A DNA stretch of 64,000 bases from Paenibacillus sp. JZ16. Its GTDB lineage: Bacteria > Bacillota > Bacilli > Paenibacillales > Paenibacillaceae. Below the pieces are notes generated by a model. The model saw only the letters and a list, made by a program, of their open reading frames with translations. It was not told the origin of the DNA and ran no database searches. Positions 53,842 through 61,137 of this stretch are shown here, one piece after another. Both the position numbers and the translations under genes were made by a program. Where the stretch lies: the NCBI RefSeq assembly GCF_015326965.1, contig NZ_CP017659.1, forward strand, positions 1,116,001-1,180,000, in the 5' to 3' direction. The first letter of the stretch is position 1. The number at the start of each line of letters is the position of its first letter.

Positions 53842-53946
53842 CTATTCGCTGGACAATTCCTTAAGCGATTTGATTTTACCATGGGGATGCTGTTCTTGCT
53901 TTCGCGACTTCCAGGCAGCTTCTTTCCTTCTCTTCTGGTGAGCCAT
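53842..53946 (-). CDS. 34-residue basic protein (DUF6254-like)
   Basis: AAAGGAGGATATCTGTC precedes ATG 53946 with ideal spacing. The product starts MAHQKRRKEAAWKSRKQEQ and ends HGKIKSLKELSSE. It is strongly basic and its end resembles very short Bacillales proteins that I recall as DUF6254. A family-B terminator follows, so this is a complete unit. Function unknown. Confidence 0.7.
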   Translation of the reverse strand: MAHQKRRKEAAWKSRKQEQHPHGKIKSLKELSSE

Positions 53947-54266
53947 GACAGATATCCTCCTTTGGAAACTGAATTGTATACCACTTACTTATATTGTCAT
54001 TCCTCAGCTCGGTTCATTCATGGAAATCATATAGAGTCAATTGTTTTAAAAACAGTTATGTACTCGATGGCTTCTCTCTTATACAGGTCATGATCGGAGA
54101 AGGTGTGCGGCCTATGATTTCCTTAACAGCCCATTTAGCTTCACTAATCGGTTGGGGAAAGCGTCCGGCAGACCACCCGGAGTCACGTTTGAGGTCGAGA
54201 GTGTGGGTGATCTTGCTTACCGGGTTGGCGACTTATATCCGCATTGCCGTCCGTTCGCCTCTATTC
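53947..54266. other. intergenic region without assigned gene
   Basis: The plus strand has an open stretch from about 54080 to 54290 that could code for TFEVESVGDLAYRVGDLYPH, but there is no start, ribosome site or recognised family. It may be a gene remnant or chance. Confidence 0.4.
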
Positions 54267-55013
54267 TTACTGGGCCGTTAATATCAGCGGTCCGTCCGAC
54301 GTGATTGCGATTGTATGCTCATATTGCGCCGACAGCTTGCCGTCAGCCGTTCTCGCCGTCCACTGATCGTCGTCGATCGTGATACGGAACGTACCTTCGT
54401 TGAGCATCGGTTCAATCGTAAACACCATGCCTTCCTTTAATCGAATGCCTTTGCCGGCTACGCCGATATGCTCGTAGTTCGGCTCCTCGTGCAGGCTCCG
54501 CCCGATCCCGTGCGCCAGCAGATCGCGTACGACGGAGTACCCGTTCGATTCCGCATGCTGTTGAATCGCCGACGTAATGTCGCCGAGCCGGCCTCCAGGG
54601 ATTGCCCGGGAGATCCCCAGATCCAAGCACTCCTTTGTCACCTTCATTAATTTCTGTGCTTCCGGCCGGATATTGCCCACCGCATAGCACCAGCATGAAT
54701 CGCCGAACCAACCGCCGTATTCCACGACGATGTCGAGCTTCAACAAATCGCCGTCCATAAGCGCACGATTCGAAGGAATGCCGTGGGCCACCACATCGTT
54801 AACCGAAGTGCAGGTTTCTGCGGGGAAACCGTTATACCCTTTCGTAAACTGCTTGCCGCCGAGTTTGGTGATGTGTCTGGCAACAAAGTCATTGATTTCG
54901 CGGGTGGTGATCCCAGGCTCGATCAGTTTGGCAACCTCACGGTAGCAGTCCGCAACGATTTGGCCCGCCGGCTTCATCTCCTCGATTTCCCTAGGTGATT
55001 TTAAGATGATCAT
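54267..55013 (-). CDS. map: type I methionine aminopeptidase
   Basis: Cytoplasmic metalloenzyme that removes the N-terminal Met from new proteins. All expected residues are visible: H77 (VVAHGIP), D94 and D105 (LKLDIVVEYGGWFGDS), H168 (AHGIGRSLHEEP), E201 (FTIEPML) and E232 (YEHTIAIT). The length of 248 residues is normal for a stand-alone MAP. It is not next to adk and secY, so it is probably a second, non-ribosomal-operon copy. A start at 55013 is preceded by AAGGAG-type sequence. Confidence 0.95.
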   Translation of the reverse strand: MIILKSPREIEEMKPAGQIVADCYREVAKLIEPGITTREINDFVARHITKLGGKQFTKGYNGFPAETCTSVNDVVAHGIPSNRALMDGDLLKLDIVVEYGGWFGDSCWCYAVGNIRPEAQKLMKVTKECLDLGISRAIPGGRLGDITSAIQQHAESNGYSVVRDLLAHGIGRSLHEEPNYEHIGVAGKGIRLKEGMVFTIEPMLNEGTFRITIDDDQWTARTADGKLSAQYEHTIAITSDGPLILTAQ

Positions 55014-55035
55014 CTATGTTTATTCACTCCTTATA

Positions 55036-55806
55036 CTATAATTTTAAAAACATGACGATATCCTTGGCCTCTTCGTGCAGCTTACCGCGGCGAAGCGAAA
55101 GCGAGGCGCAGCCGACCAAGGCGGCCAGCAGCATTTCCGCGCGCTGTAGCCGATACAGCGGCTCTGCCGCGTTTCCGCCGGAAGCCGCAGCCCCGTCCTC
55201 CGCGCGCCCGGTTTCTAGCAGCTCGGCAAGAGGCGTGAGCACCTCCCGGCGAAAGGTGGCCAGGAGCGGGGCCGAGCGCGCTTCTGGCAGCGAGGCAAAG
55301 CTCTCACCGGCCAGCTTATGCAGCAGGTACAGGGCATGGTCCTCCGCCCAAAGCTGCAGCAGCCGGACGCCGGCTACCGCGACGGGGCCAAGCTCAGCGG
55401 CAGCGGCCGATTCGTGGCTTCTCATACGGGAATCCGCGGCAGCCGACTTTCCGGTGTCCGGCGCAGCAGCCAAGCCGAAATGCCCGCCCGATGGCACCTC
55501 CCCCGAAGCCGATGCAAGCGGGACTTTCGACGGATTCTTCACCAAGGCTTCTAACGCAGCATCTAGCGGAGCCTTCAGCCATCCACCGTCCCGCTCCAAC
55601 GCATCCCATAGCAGATCGTGGAGTAAATCGCCTTTATTGCTGTAATAATGATATACCGTGCCATAGCCGAGTCCCGCCTGCGCGGCCACATCCCGGATTT
55701 CCAGTAAAGGACCTTTATCCAAAAACACATCGGCAGCGGCTTTCCGGATTTGCGCCAGACGCCGCAGCCGGATCTCTTCGTTTTGTTCCTTCGTGCGTGG
55801 AGTCAT
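55036..55806 (-). CDS. TetR-family regulator, GC-rich
   Basis: A 256-residue TetR regulator with helix-turn-helix EIRDVAAQAGLGYGTVYHYY. The middle (about residues 85-200) is unusually Ala/Gly/Glu rich and clearly more GC-rich than its neighbours, which suggests transfer or codon-biased expansion. The C-terminus returns to a helical end (GKLHEEAKDIVMFLKL). It lies 22 bases before the map gene on the same strand and may be co-transcribed with it. A palindrome at 55831-55850 could be its operator. Confidence 0.85.
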   Translation of the reverse strand: MTPRTKEQNEEIRLRRLAQIRKAAADVFLDKGPLLEIRDVAAQAGLGYGTVYHYYSNKGDLLHDLLWDALERDGGWLKAPLDAALEALVKNPSKVPLASASGEVPSGGHFGLAAAPDTGKSAAADSRMRSHESAAAAELGPVAVAGVRLLQLWAEDHALYLLHKLAGESFASLPEARSAPLLATFRREVLTPLAELLETGRAEDGAAASGGNAAEPLYRLQRAEMLLAALVGCASLSLRRGKLHEEAKDIVMFLKL

Positions 55807-55830
55807 CTAGTCTCGTCACCTCATTTATTT

Positions 55831-55850
55831 TTGACCTACTCTTATGTCAA
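55831..55850 (-). promoter_or_regulatory. TetR operator candidate near promoter
   Basis: TTGAC and GTCAA are separated by ten bases on the plus strand. On the minus strand TTGTTA and TATATT, 17 bases apart, lie just upstream. A bound repressor would block the start of transcription. Confidence 0.45.
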
Positions 55851-55881
55851 TATAAAACATCAGCTTACGAATAACAAGTGA

Positions 55882-55973
55882 TTAGTGTAGGATTTCAGGC
55901 TCAACCTTGAAATCGGTGTTTGACCAACGGGTTAACCTCGAACGAGCGACCTGGTTCAACATTGCTACACTAA
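55882..55973. repeat. nested inverted repeats closed by a 9-base stem
   Basis: TTAGTGTAG (55882) pairs perfectly with CTACACTAA (55965). Inside lie GATTTCA/TGAAATC and TTGACC/GGTTAA. This could fold as a three-way junction. No known RNA family was recognised. Confidence 0.35.
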
Positions 55974-56024
55974 CGGTTGTCATAGTGTTTAATCGGCCCA
56001 AAAACGATGCAAGCTTCAAACCTT

Positions 56025-56058
56025 AAAAGGCAGCCGCTCATACTGGTCGGCTGCCTTC
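56025..56058 (-). terminator. terminator after the lipoprotein gene
   Basis: Ten-base arms AAGGCAGCCG and CGGCTGCCTT, with TTTTAAGG following on the minus strand. It lies about 50 bases after the stop. Confidence 0.82.
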
Positions 56059-56110
56059 AACGCATTATTCAGCTATCGTTCCAGCTCGCTTAGGATAGCT
56101 TAGCAATAGA

Positions 56111-56671
56111 TTAGAGTTGTTCCTTTTCCTTCATCCATTCTTTGTATTCCGGTAAAGTATATTCATCCGTTTTTACGACAGCCCAATGATTGTTCTTATG
56201 TTCTAAGTAGAGCTTAATTAAATGCTCTCCTCCAGACTCATCAAAATCATCTCTCATATAAACTATACTTGCATGAATGAGAACTTCCACTTTATGATCA
56301 CTTATCGTTTTCACTTTCATTCGTTCATAACCTTCAATGTTGTAATTGGCATCCAACAAATGAACATGTTGATTTAAGGATTCAACCTCATTTTTCTCTA
56401 TATTGATTCCTAGTTTGAGGTCAACATTCTCTTTAAGATCCGGGTAATGGTCCCATAAAATATGTATATCCTTGTTAACCACGGCTTGCGTTCTATAATA
56501 CATGTACTCTCTGACTGGCGTTATATATTTCACCCAATCCGACGGCTCTGGCTCTACAAAACCTGCTAGATCTGATTCAGCAGTGAGGTTTTCTATTGAG
56601 CTCGTATTTTGCTGACACCCGATTAAAGATACGAATAGTACAATCATTATAGTTCTTAATAGTAAAATCAT
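56111..56671 (-). CDS. hypothetical lipoprotein
   Basis: A 186-residue AT-rich gene. The N-terminus MILLLRTIMIVLFVSLIGCQQ is a lipoprotein signal with lipobox SLIGC. The mature part (EYMYYRTQAVVNKDIHILWDHYPDL, HLIKLYLEHKNNHWAVVKTDEYTLP) resembles an NTF2-like/DUF4878-style fold but no family is certain. GGGGAGAGAA precedes ATG. It follows the frameshifted kinase gene by 28 bases and may share its transcript. Confidence 0.65.
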   Translation of the reverse strand: MILLLRTIMIVLFVSLIGCQQNTSSIENLTAESDLAGFVEPEPSDWVKYITPVREYMYYRTQAVVNKDIHILWDHYPDLKENVDLKLGINIEKNEVESLNQHVHLLDANYNIEGYERMKVKTISDHKVEVLIHASIVYMRDDFDESGGEHLIKLYLEHKNNHWAVVKTDEYTLPEYKEWMKEKEQL

Positions 56672-56699
56672 GTTCTCTCCCCTTCATTACTTAATTACT

Positions 56700-57331
56700 T
56701 TAAGTTGCATCGTTGATTCCCATGAGTATCTGTTTTGCGTAAGCATTCCAGTCTGCTTCATCTGTGTTGATCTCTAGAGTGGGAATAAGCGATTGTTTCG
56801 CACACATGCGAAGTTGATTCTGGTCCTCTAAGAACTTCTGACAAGCCTCCGTAACTGTGGAGTGATTGTTCATCACATATGATTTCCAAGCGTCGCCACG
56901 ACTTTCAATATACCTTGACTCCACTGCATCTTGAGAAAGTGTTAAAAGCACACAATGAGCATTCAGTCTTAATAAGCGTTTTTCTAACACCTCAATGTCT
57001 GAAGAATTTGAAAATGCCGCTCGATGATTTAAATGGAATCTTTCCAAAAGATAGAATATTCCGTTTGATGGTTTCGTATGGCCTAGTGAATCAATCCAAT
57101 TGTATTGTAGCTCAAGATAATCAACATGACGATTTAACAGGTCAATATGTTCATCCTTATCCATGGATCTCAGGACGCCTTGGTATGAATGCAAAACTTG
57201 CGAATAGTGTTCACTTATTGCAATTATCGATTTTCAACATTATTCGCTTGACTATGTATTCCCCTGATTGCAGAAAACAATGATGTTTTTCCAGCAGTTG
57301 ACACCCCTTCGATAATGACTCCCCGAATCAA
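56700..57331 (-). pseudogene. frameshifted P-loop kinase-like protein
   Basis: A small nucleotide-binding protein broken by a single-base loss. From TTG 57331 (after GAGGGG) the first frame reads GVIIEGVSTAGKTSLFSAIRG, with a clear P-loop, then runs into TAA. From about 57236 the next frame continues KSIIAISEHYSQVLHSYQG and reads on to 56700. Adding one A to the run GAAAA would restore 210 codons. The family resembles small AAA/thymidylate-kinase-like ATPases. Either the gene is inactive or the assembly missed one A. Confidence 0.75.
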
Positions 57332-57481
57332 AATTCCAACCCCTCTTCTATGGTTCTTGACAACCATTTTACCACGTATTAGGAAACACGAGCATAACCT
57401 GCTTCACGACAATCCTGACCGTCCATTTATGATTCGATTCTGTTTCACGTCAGACAATCATCAAGATTGCTTATGAAACAC

Positions 57482-57510
57482 AAAAAAATCGCCGAAATGG
57501 CGACTTTTTA
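57482..57510. terminator. bidirectional terminator after the yozG-like gene
   Basis: AAAAAAATCGCC and GGCGACTTTTTA form a short stem with T runs on both strands. It lies 11 bases after the stop of the minus-strand gene. Confidence 0.8.
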
Positions 57511-57520
57511 GATCCCTGCT

Positions 57521-57745
57521 TTATGATTCTTGCGTGTTCTCGTCACTTTTGTATTCTAAAATATCTCCAGGCTGGCATTCCAGCGCTTTGCAAATAGCTT
57601 CCAACGTTGAAAGCCTAATGGCTTTTGCCTTTCCGTTTTTCAATATAGACAGATTGGCCATGGTTATTCCAACTCTCTCCGAAAGCTCGGTTACGCTCAT
57701 TTTTCGTTTAGCCAGCATCACATCAATATTGATAATAATCGCCAT
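57521..57745 (-). CDS. YozG-like Cro/CI HTH regulator
   Basis: A 74-residue DNA-binding protein consisting almost only of a Cro-type helix-turn-helix (MLAKRKMSVTELSERVGITM, then LSILKNGKAKAIRLSTLEAI). The end CQPGDILEYKSDE is typical of YozG proteins. ATG 57745 follows GAGGTGATAACT. It lies 10 bases after the DUF2975 gene; this pairing also occurs in Bacillus (yoaS-yozG) as I recall. Confidence 0.85.
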   Translation of the reverse strand: MAIIINIDVMLAKRKMSVTELSERVGITMANLSILKNGKAKAIRLSTLEAICKALECQPGDILEYKSDENTQES

Positions 57746-57755
57746 AGTTATCACC

Positions 57756-58238
57756 TCAGACCGTCAAATCATTCTCAGATTTTATATCAATTGCCTCTTT
57801 TAAAAGCTTTTGAAGAACAGCAGCAAAAACGGCAATCACCATGGACGCAAAAATCAGGGCCATTCCGATGATTATGATGCCTGGGGCATCGTCTTTCTCC
57901 GCTATCAGATAAAAGAGCGGCATGCCTACCACAAACAAGCTGCTGATTATGGTTGCACAGTTTTTTATATTCTTTAGAACGCGTACGGATAATTCCGAGA
58001 AAGCTTTGTTCTTGTCAATATAGCCTAGAAGCTTATACGCCTGATACAAAGCAAAGTAAAACGGTATCGCGGTTGCATACAAATCGATGAAAACAAGATA
58101 TCTCAAATAAGTATGATCTGGATACAATTCTGCAATAAATTCCGCTATCTCTGGTACCACAAATATGCACAGAGCTAGAACTGGAATTCCAATAAGAATT
58201 ACAGCAATCCTTAAAAATAATGTGGACCCTCGTTTCAT
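57756..58238 (-). CDS. DUF2975 membrane protein
   Basis: A 160-residue protein with four predicted helices. The loop YLRYLVFIDLYATAIPFYFALYQAYKLL and the region NKAFSELSVRVLKNIK are the DUF2975 pattern. The role is unknown. I chose ATG 58238, after AGTGAGGTG. It is the first gene of a two-gene unit with the HTH protein, which may repress it. Confidence 0.82.
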   Translation of the reverse strand: MKRGSTLFLRIAVILIGIPVLALCIFVVPEIAEFIAELYPDHTYLRYLVFIDLYATAIPFYFALYQAYKLLGYIDKNKAFSELSVRVLKNIKNCATIISSLFVVGMPLFYLIAEKDDAPGIIIIGMALIFASMVIAVFAAVLQKLLKEAIDIKSENDLTV

Positions 58239-58420
58239 AAAAAAGCACCTCACTTCATGATTATGAAATTGATTTTAGCAATTTATTTATCGTTTTGCAA
58301 TAAATAATTAATGTTTATGATTATATTTATATTGTTATACTGATATCTCCAAGGAAATACTTACATTGAAACGAAATCAATCTGAATCACCTCACTTACT
58401 GCCCCCCTTACTACCACCTA

Positions 58421-58454
58421 AAAAATACACCCTAAAATACGTGGGTGTATTTTT
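58421..58454 (-). terminator. terminator after arginase-family gene
   Basis: AAAAATACACCC and GGGTGTATTTTT flank a 10-base loop, with T runs on the minus strand. It lies 44 bases after the stop. Confidence 0.85.
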
Positions 58455-58497
58455 ATGATTATTCAGTTCATTTTTCTATATAAGTTCATGGATGCCT

Positions 58498-59412
58498 TTA
58501 GTTATTTAAAATGGGTATTTCTCCAAGGAGTTTCTTCAGGTTGATGGAGTCCCACGGCAAATGCTCTGTTATACCTAACCCAACGACATCGGTTTCTTCT
58601 GATAGTTCTTTAATCAAACGCAGTAGTTGAGGCAATTGCATGGTTCCCTTAGGAGATAAATTAAAGGGTTCTTCCGGGTTGGCGAATAATACCGAACGAA
58701 AAGCCTTCGGATCAAGCACGTCTAAATCAAGATGAATAGCCAGATGTTTAATGCCGCTTTCTTTGATCCATTCTTTTATTGATTCTGTGCTGCTCGCTAA
58801 CTCCTTCGTTCCGGCCGTTCGAATACCAAGCCTTTGAATCATTTCCGTGTCCGGTTCTGTAGGTGCTACACCTAATCTTTGAAACGCTTCAGAAATTACA
58901 GCAACTTCTTCTTCTGTAGGAGCCGCTAATCCCGCAATAAAGACATTTTCAGGTTTTAGCGGGGTTTTCACATGTTTTGCGAACTCCTCATCTCCTTCTC
59001 CCAAAAGATTCCCGAGAGGTACTGCGTGCCCGTTATCATAGCCGACATAATTGACCAAATCAGAGTGAGCATCGATCCATACCAAACCTAATTCCCCACC
59101 GTACCGTTCGTTTAAATAGGCAAATGGAGCTTGTTCAACTAGGCAATCACCACCAAACATGATAACGCGATCCGGCTGATGAGCCTCAATAAGATGATGA
59201 GCAGCCTTTAGCTGTTCAAGCAGCTGTTGTCTTCCATTCATACCGTTCTCGTTTTCGAGCGGAGTTCCATCATAAGCTTGAACAGGTACACGGATAAGGG
59301 GTTGATCATTGTCCGGAGCCAGCCAAGCAAGCAGCTCGGCTCCAAAAGAGTAGTTCGGGTTGTTTCCTCCTTGCCATTGTGGCATTAACAGACGTATTGT
59401 TTTTTTAGTCAT
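58498..59412 (-). CDS. arginase/agmatinase-family hydrolase
   Basis: Ureohydrolase-fold protein of 304 residues, expected to use two manganese ions. Metal-site motifs are D114, H116 and D118 in WIDAHSDL, and the two Asp of HLDLDVLDP. The first ligand motif, GGDH in arginases, reads GGDC here (C90). Substrate could be arginine, agmatine or formiminoglutamate, or it may be a non-catalytic member. It is divergent from an HxlR regulator with an inverted repeat in the shared promoter region. Confidence 0.85.
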   Translation of the reverse strand: MTKKTIRLLMPQWQGGNNPNYSFGAELLAWLAPDNDQPLIRVPVQAYDGTPLENENGMNGRQQLLEQLKAAHHLIEAHQPDRVIMFGGDCLVEQAPFAYLNERYGGELGLVWIDAHSDLVNYVGYDNGHAVPLGNLLGEGDEEFAKHVKTPLKPENVFIAGLAAPTEEEVAVISEAFQRLGVAPTEPDTEMIQRLGIRTAGTKELASSTESIKEWIKESGIKHLAIHLDLDVLDPKAFRSVLFANPEEPFNLSPKGTMQLPQLLRLIKELSEETDVVGLGITEHLPWDSINLKKLLGEIPILNN

Positions 59413-59469
59413 TTGTTTCTCTCCTTTACATCAAAGTAAGGTTAGTATAGACTGAGCACAAATATAAAA

Positions 59470-59498
59470 GTAGTACGCACATTTATGATAGGTACTAC
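59470..59498. promoter_or_regulatory. HxlR operator candidate between divergent genes
   Basis: GTAGTAC (59470-59476) and GTACTAC (59492-59498) form a perfect seven-base inverted repeat. This is the style of HxlR-family sites. It lies between the arginase-like and HxlR starts and could control both. Confidence 0.6.
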
Positions 59499-59519
59499 CC
59501 GAAAGGATAGTGTATCAGT

Positions 59520-59861
59520 ATGAGTATGGAGGAATTTAAAGGTAAAGTTAAGAATGTCCAAGACACACCTTTTGGTTATACCATTTCGATTATTGGCGGC
59601 AAATGGAAAATGGTGATTATGTACCTCTTGGCTGAAAACCAAACGGTTCGCTTTAACGATCTGAAAAGACAAATAGGAGCGATCACTTACAAAACATTGA
59701 GCTCACAGCTCAAAGAACTGGAAGCGGATGGTCTGGTGACACGCAAAGAATATCCTCAAGTTCCGCCAAAAGTCGAGTACAGTCTTACAGATAAAGCGGA
59801 AACTCTATTACCCATTTTGGAACAGCTATGTGAGTGGGGAGTAAAGAACCAACATCATTGA
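59520..59861 (+). CDS. HxlR-family regulator
   Basis: Winged-helix regulator of 113 residues: GYTISIIGGKWKMVIMYLL, ITYKTLSSQLKELEADGLV and PKVEYSLTDKAETLLPILE are the family stretches. The end CEWGVKNQHH is intact, unlike the 52710-53054 homologue. It is divergent from the arginase-family gene and probably regulates it. AAAGGATAG lies a little further upstream than usual. Confidence 0.9.
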   Translation: MSMEEFKGKVKNVQDTPFGYTISIIGGKWKMVIMYLLAENQTVRFNDLKRQIGAITYKTLSSQLKELEADGLVTRKEYPQVPPKVEYSLTDKAETLLPILEQLCEWGVKNQHH

Positions 59862-59878
59862 GCCCTATTTTCTTGTTG

Positions 59879-59906
59879 CAAAAAAGCCGCATAAAATGCG
59901 GCTTTC
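59879..59906. terminator. bidirectional terminator between HxlR and GNAT genes
   Basis: AAAAAAGCCGCAT and ATGCGGCTTTC flank a three-base loop. It lies between convergent genes and has T runs on both strands. Confidence 0.85.
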
Positions 59907-59932
59907 AAGGGTTGATCCGTTGAAGCAGAGAA

Positions 59933-60409
59933 TTAAAGTCGTAAAACGGTTATTAGCTCGTCGTTTTCGATTTCGCCGTTGTCACGGAAGCCGTAGCTTT
60001 CATAAAGCTTTTTGGCGGCTGCGTTATCAGCCTTATAAGAAATCCAGCAGTAATGTGCAGGCCCCGCAGGAAAGGTACGGACAAATTCCAAGATTTTTTT
60101 CATGGCTTCCCGACCATAGCCTCTGTTCTGGAATTGCTTGTCAATCATCAGCCGCAGGATGCAATAGCTGTCGTCTGCGATTGTCGGAAGTTCATATCCG
60201 GTGATTCTGTAGGTAATCATAACAAAACCAACCGGCTGCTCATCCGCGTAAATGGCAAATGGAAATGGCTGCCCCCCATTGGTTGCAAGGACATAACACG
60301 AAGCCACGCTCGATAAATTGGACGCTACGAAGCGCCGTTGATCTTCTGAGACCTCCAGATTAAATATGGCACGTCGGTTTTCCAACGTGATTTTCCTGAG
60401 TGTTATCAT
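59933..60409 (-). CDS. GNAT N-acetyltransferase (polyamine type)
   Basis: Acetyl-CoA-dependent acetyltransferase of 158 residues. The acetyl-CoA motif is RLMIDKQFQNRGYGREAMKKIL, with the terminal KLYESYGF stretch. The N-terminal ENRRAIFNLEVSEDQRRFVASN is similar to spermine/spermidine acetyltransferases such as BltD and PaiA. The exact substrate is not certain. Its start precedes a gene-poor region. Confidence 0.88.
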   Translation of the reverse strand: MITLRKITLENRRAIFNLEVSEDQRRFVASNLSSVASCYVLATNGGQPFPFAIYADEQPVGFVMITYRITGYELPTIADDSYCILRLMIDKQFQNRGYGREAMKKILEFVRTFPAGPAHYCWISYKADNAAAKKLYESYGFRDNGEIENDELITVLRL

Positions 60410-60835
60410 GCAAGGTTTCTCCCTTCATTATCTTGGGTTGATCGTTGCGCCGCGGTCGCTTATATAACATACAATTTATCCAAAAAAAGTAATAGACTTA
60501 TATAGAAATTTTTTATAGAATATTATGTATCCATGCCTTTTTTAGGTTAGTATGAATTAACCGGCACATTATTGTGCCGGTTTTATTTTTTTGCTCATAT
60601 AAGCTGCGTTTTAGCATTCATGTTGATGGATCAACCAGATGAACGGTATCCCATTTTCATCGTTGCCGCTTATACATCTGTTACACCACTTTCTGCTGAC
60701 GGATATATAGAGGCGGAGGCTGAAGATACATTTAATTAAGTGAATCCCCTTAAAGCAGACATTGTTGAAAACCCATAAGGGAAACTAATCATCTTTAGGG
60801 GGTTATGAGGAAGAAGCTATTTAACCAACTCCGTA
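60410..60835. other. gene-poor region with orphan terminator
   Basis: No gene is recognised between 60410 and the repeat cluster at 60837. It contains one strong plus-strand terminator at 60559. Short frames lack ribosome sites. Confidence 0.5.
60559..60592 (+). terminator. orphan plus-strand terminator
   Basis: AACCGGCACA and TGTGCCGGTT flank a four-base loop, followed by TTATTTTTTT. No plus-strand gene lies upstream, as the nearest gene ends at 59861 with its own terminator. An unannotated transcript starting after 60410 is possible. Confidence 0.75.
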
Positions 60836-60836
60836 T

Positions 60837-61014
60837 GGACCGTGGTTCCGCTATTTGTAAGAAAAGGTGCTGAACATAGGGTTAGGCGGACACAGGTTCC
60901 GCTATTGCCTGCAAATCACAGCAATAATAAGAAAAATCCGAGAATAACGGATTCTGTGTCCGCGAATCGGTGATTTCGGTACAGTTGTTGGGAAATAGCG
61001 GATCTCCTGTCCGC
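60837..61014. repeat. cluster of four intergenic repeats in two orientations
   Basis: GGTTCCGCTATT-centred units of about 21 bases lie at 60837-60857 and 60888-60908. Units on the opposite strand lie at 60948-60963 (partial) and 60993-61014. All relate to GCGGACACAGGTTCCGCTATT. The two pairs face each other and could fold into a large hairpin. Confidence 0.65.
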
Positions 61015-61137
61015 ATACAGCTATGCACCAATACATCCTTGCACACTATCCATCAATTGTCCGACGCGTTCACATTAATGAATCGGATTCCAGCTCTTTC
61101 GGGAAAATGGGGCTCCGCGCTTATCCATTCTATCCTC

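Noticed and set aside
54080..54290. Plus-strand open stretch before map as a gene
   Set aside because: No start codon with a ribosome site, and no family resemblance.
60837..61014. CRISPR array at the repeat cluster
   Set aside because: Only four imperfect units in mixed orientation, irregular spacing and no cas genes.
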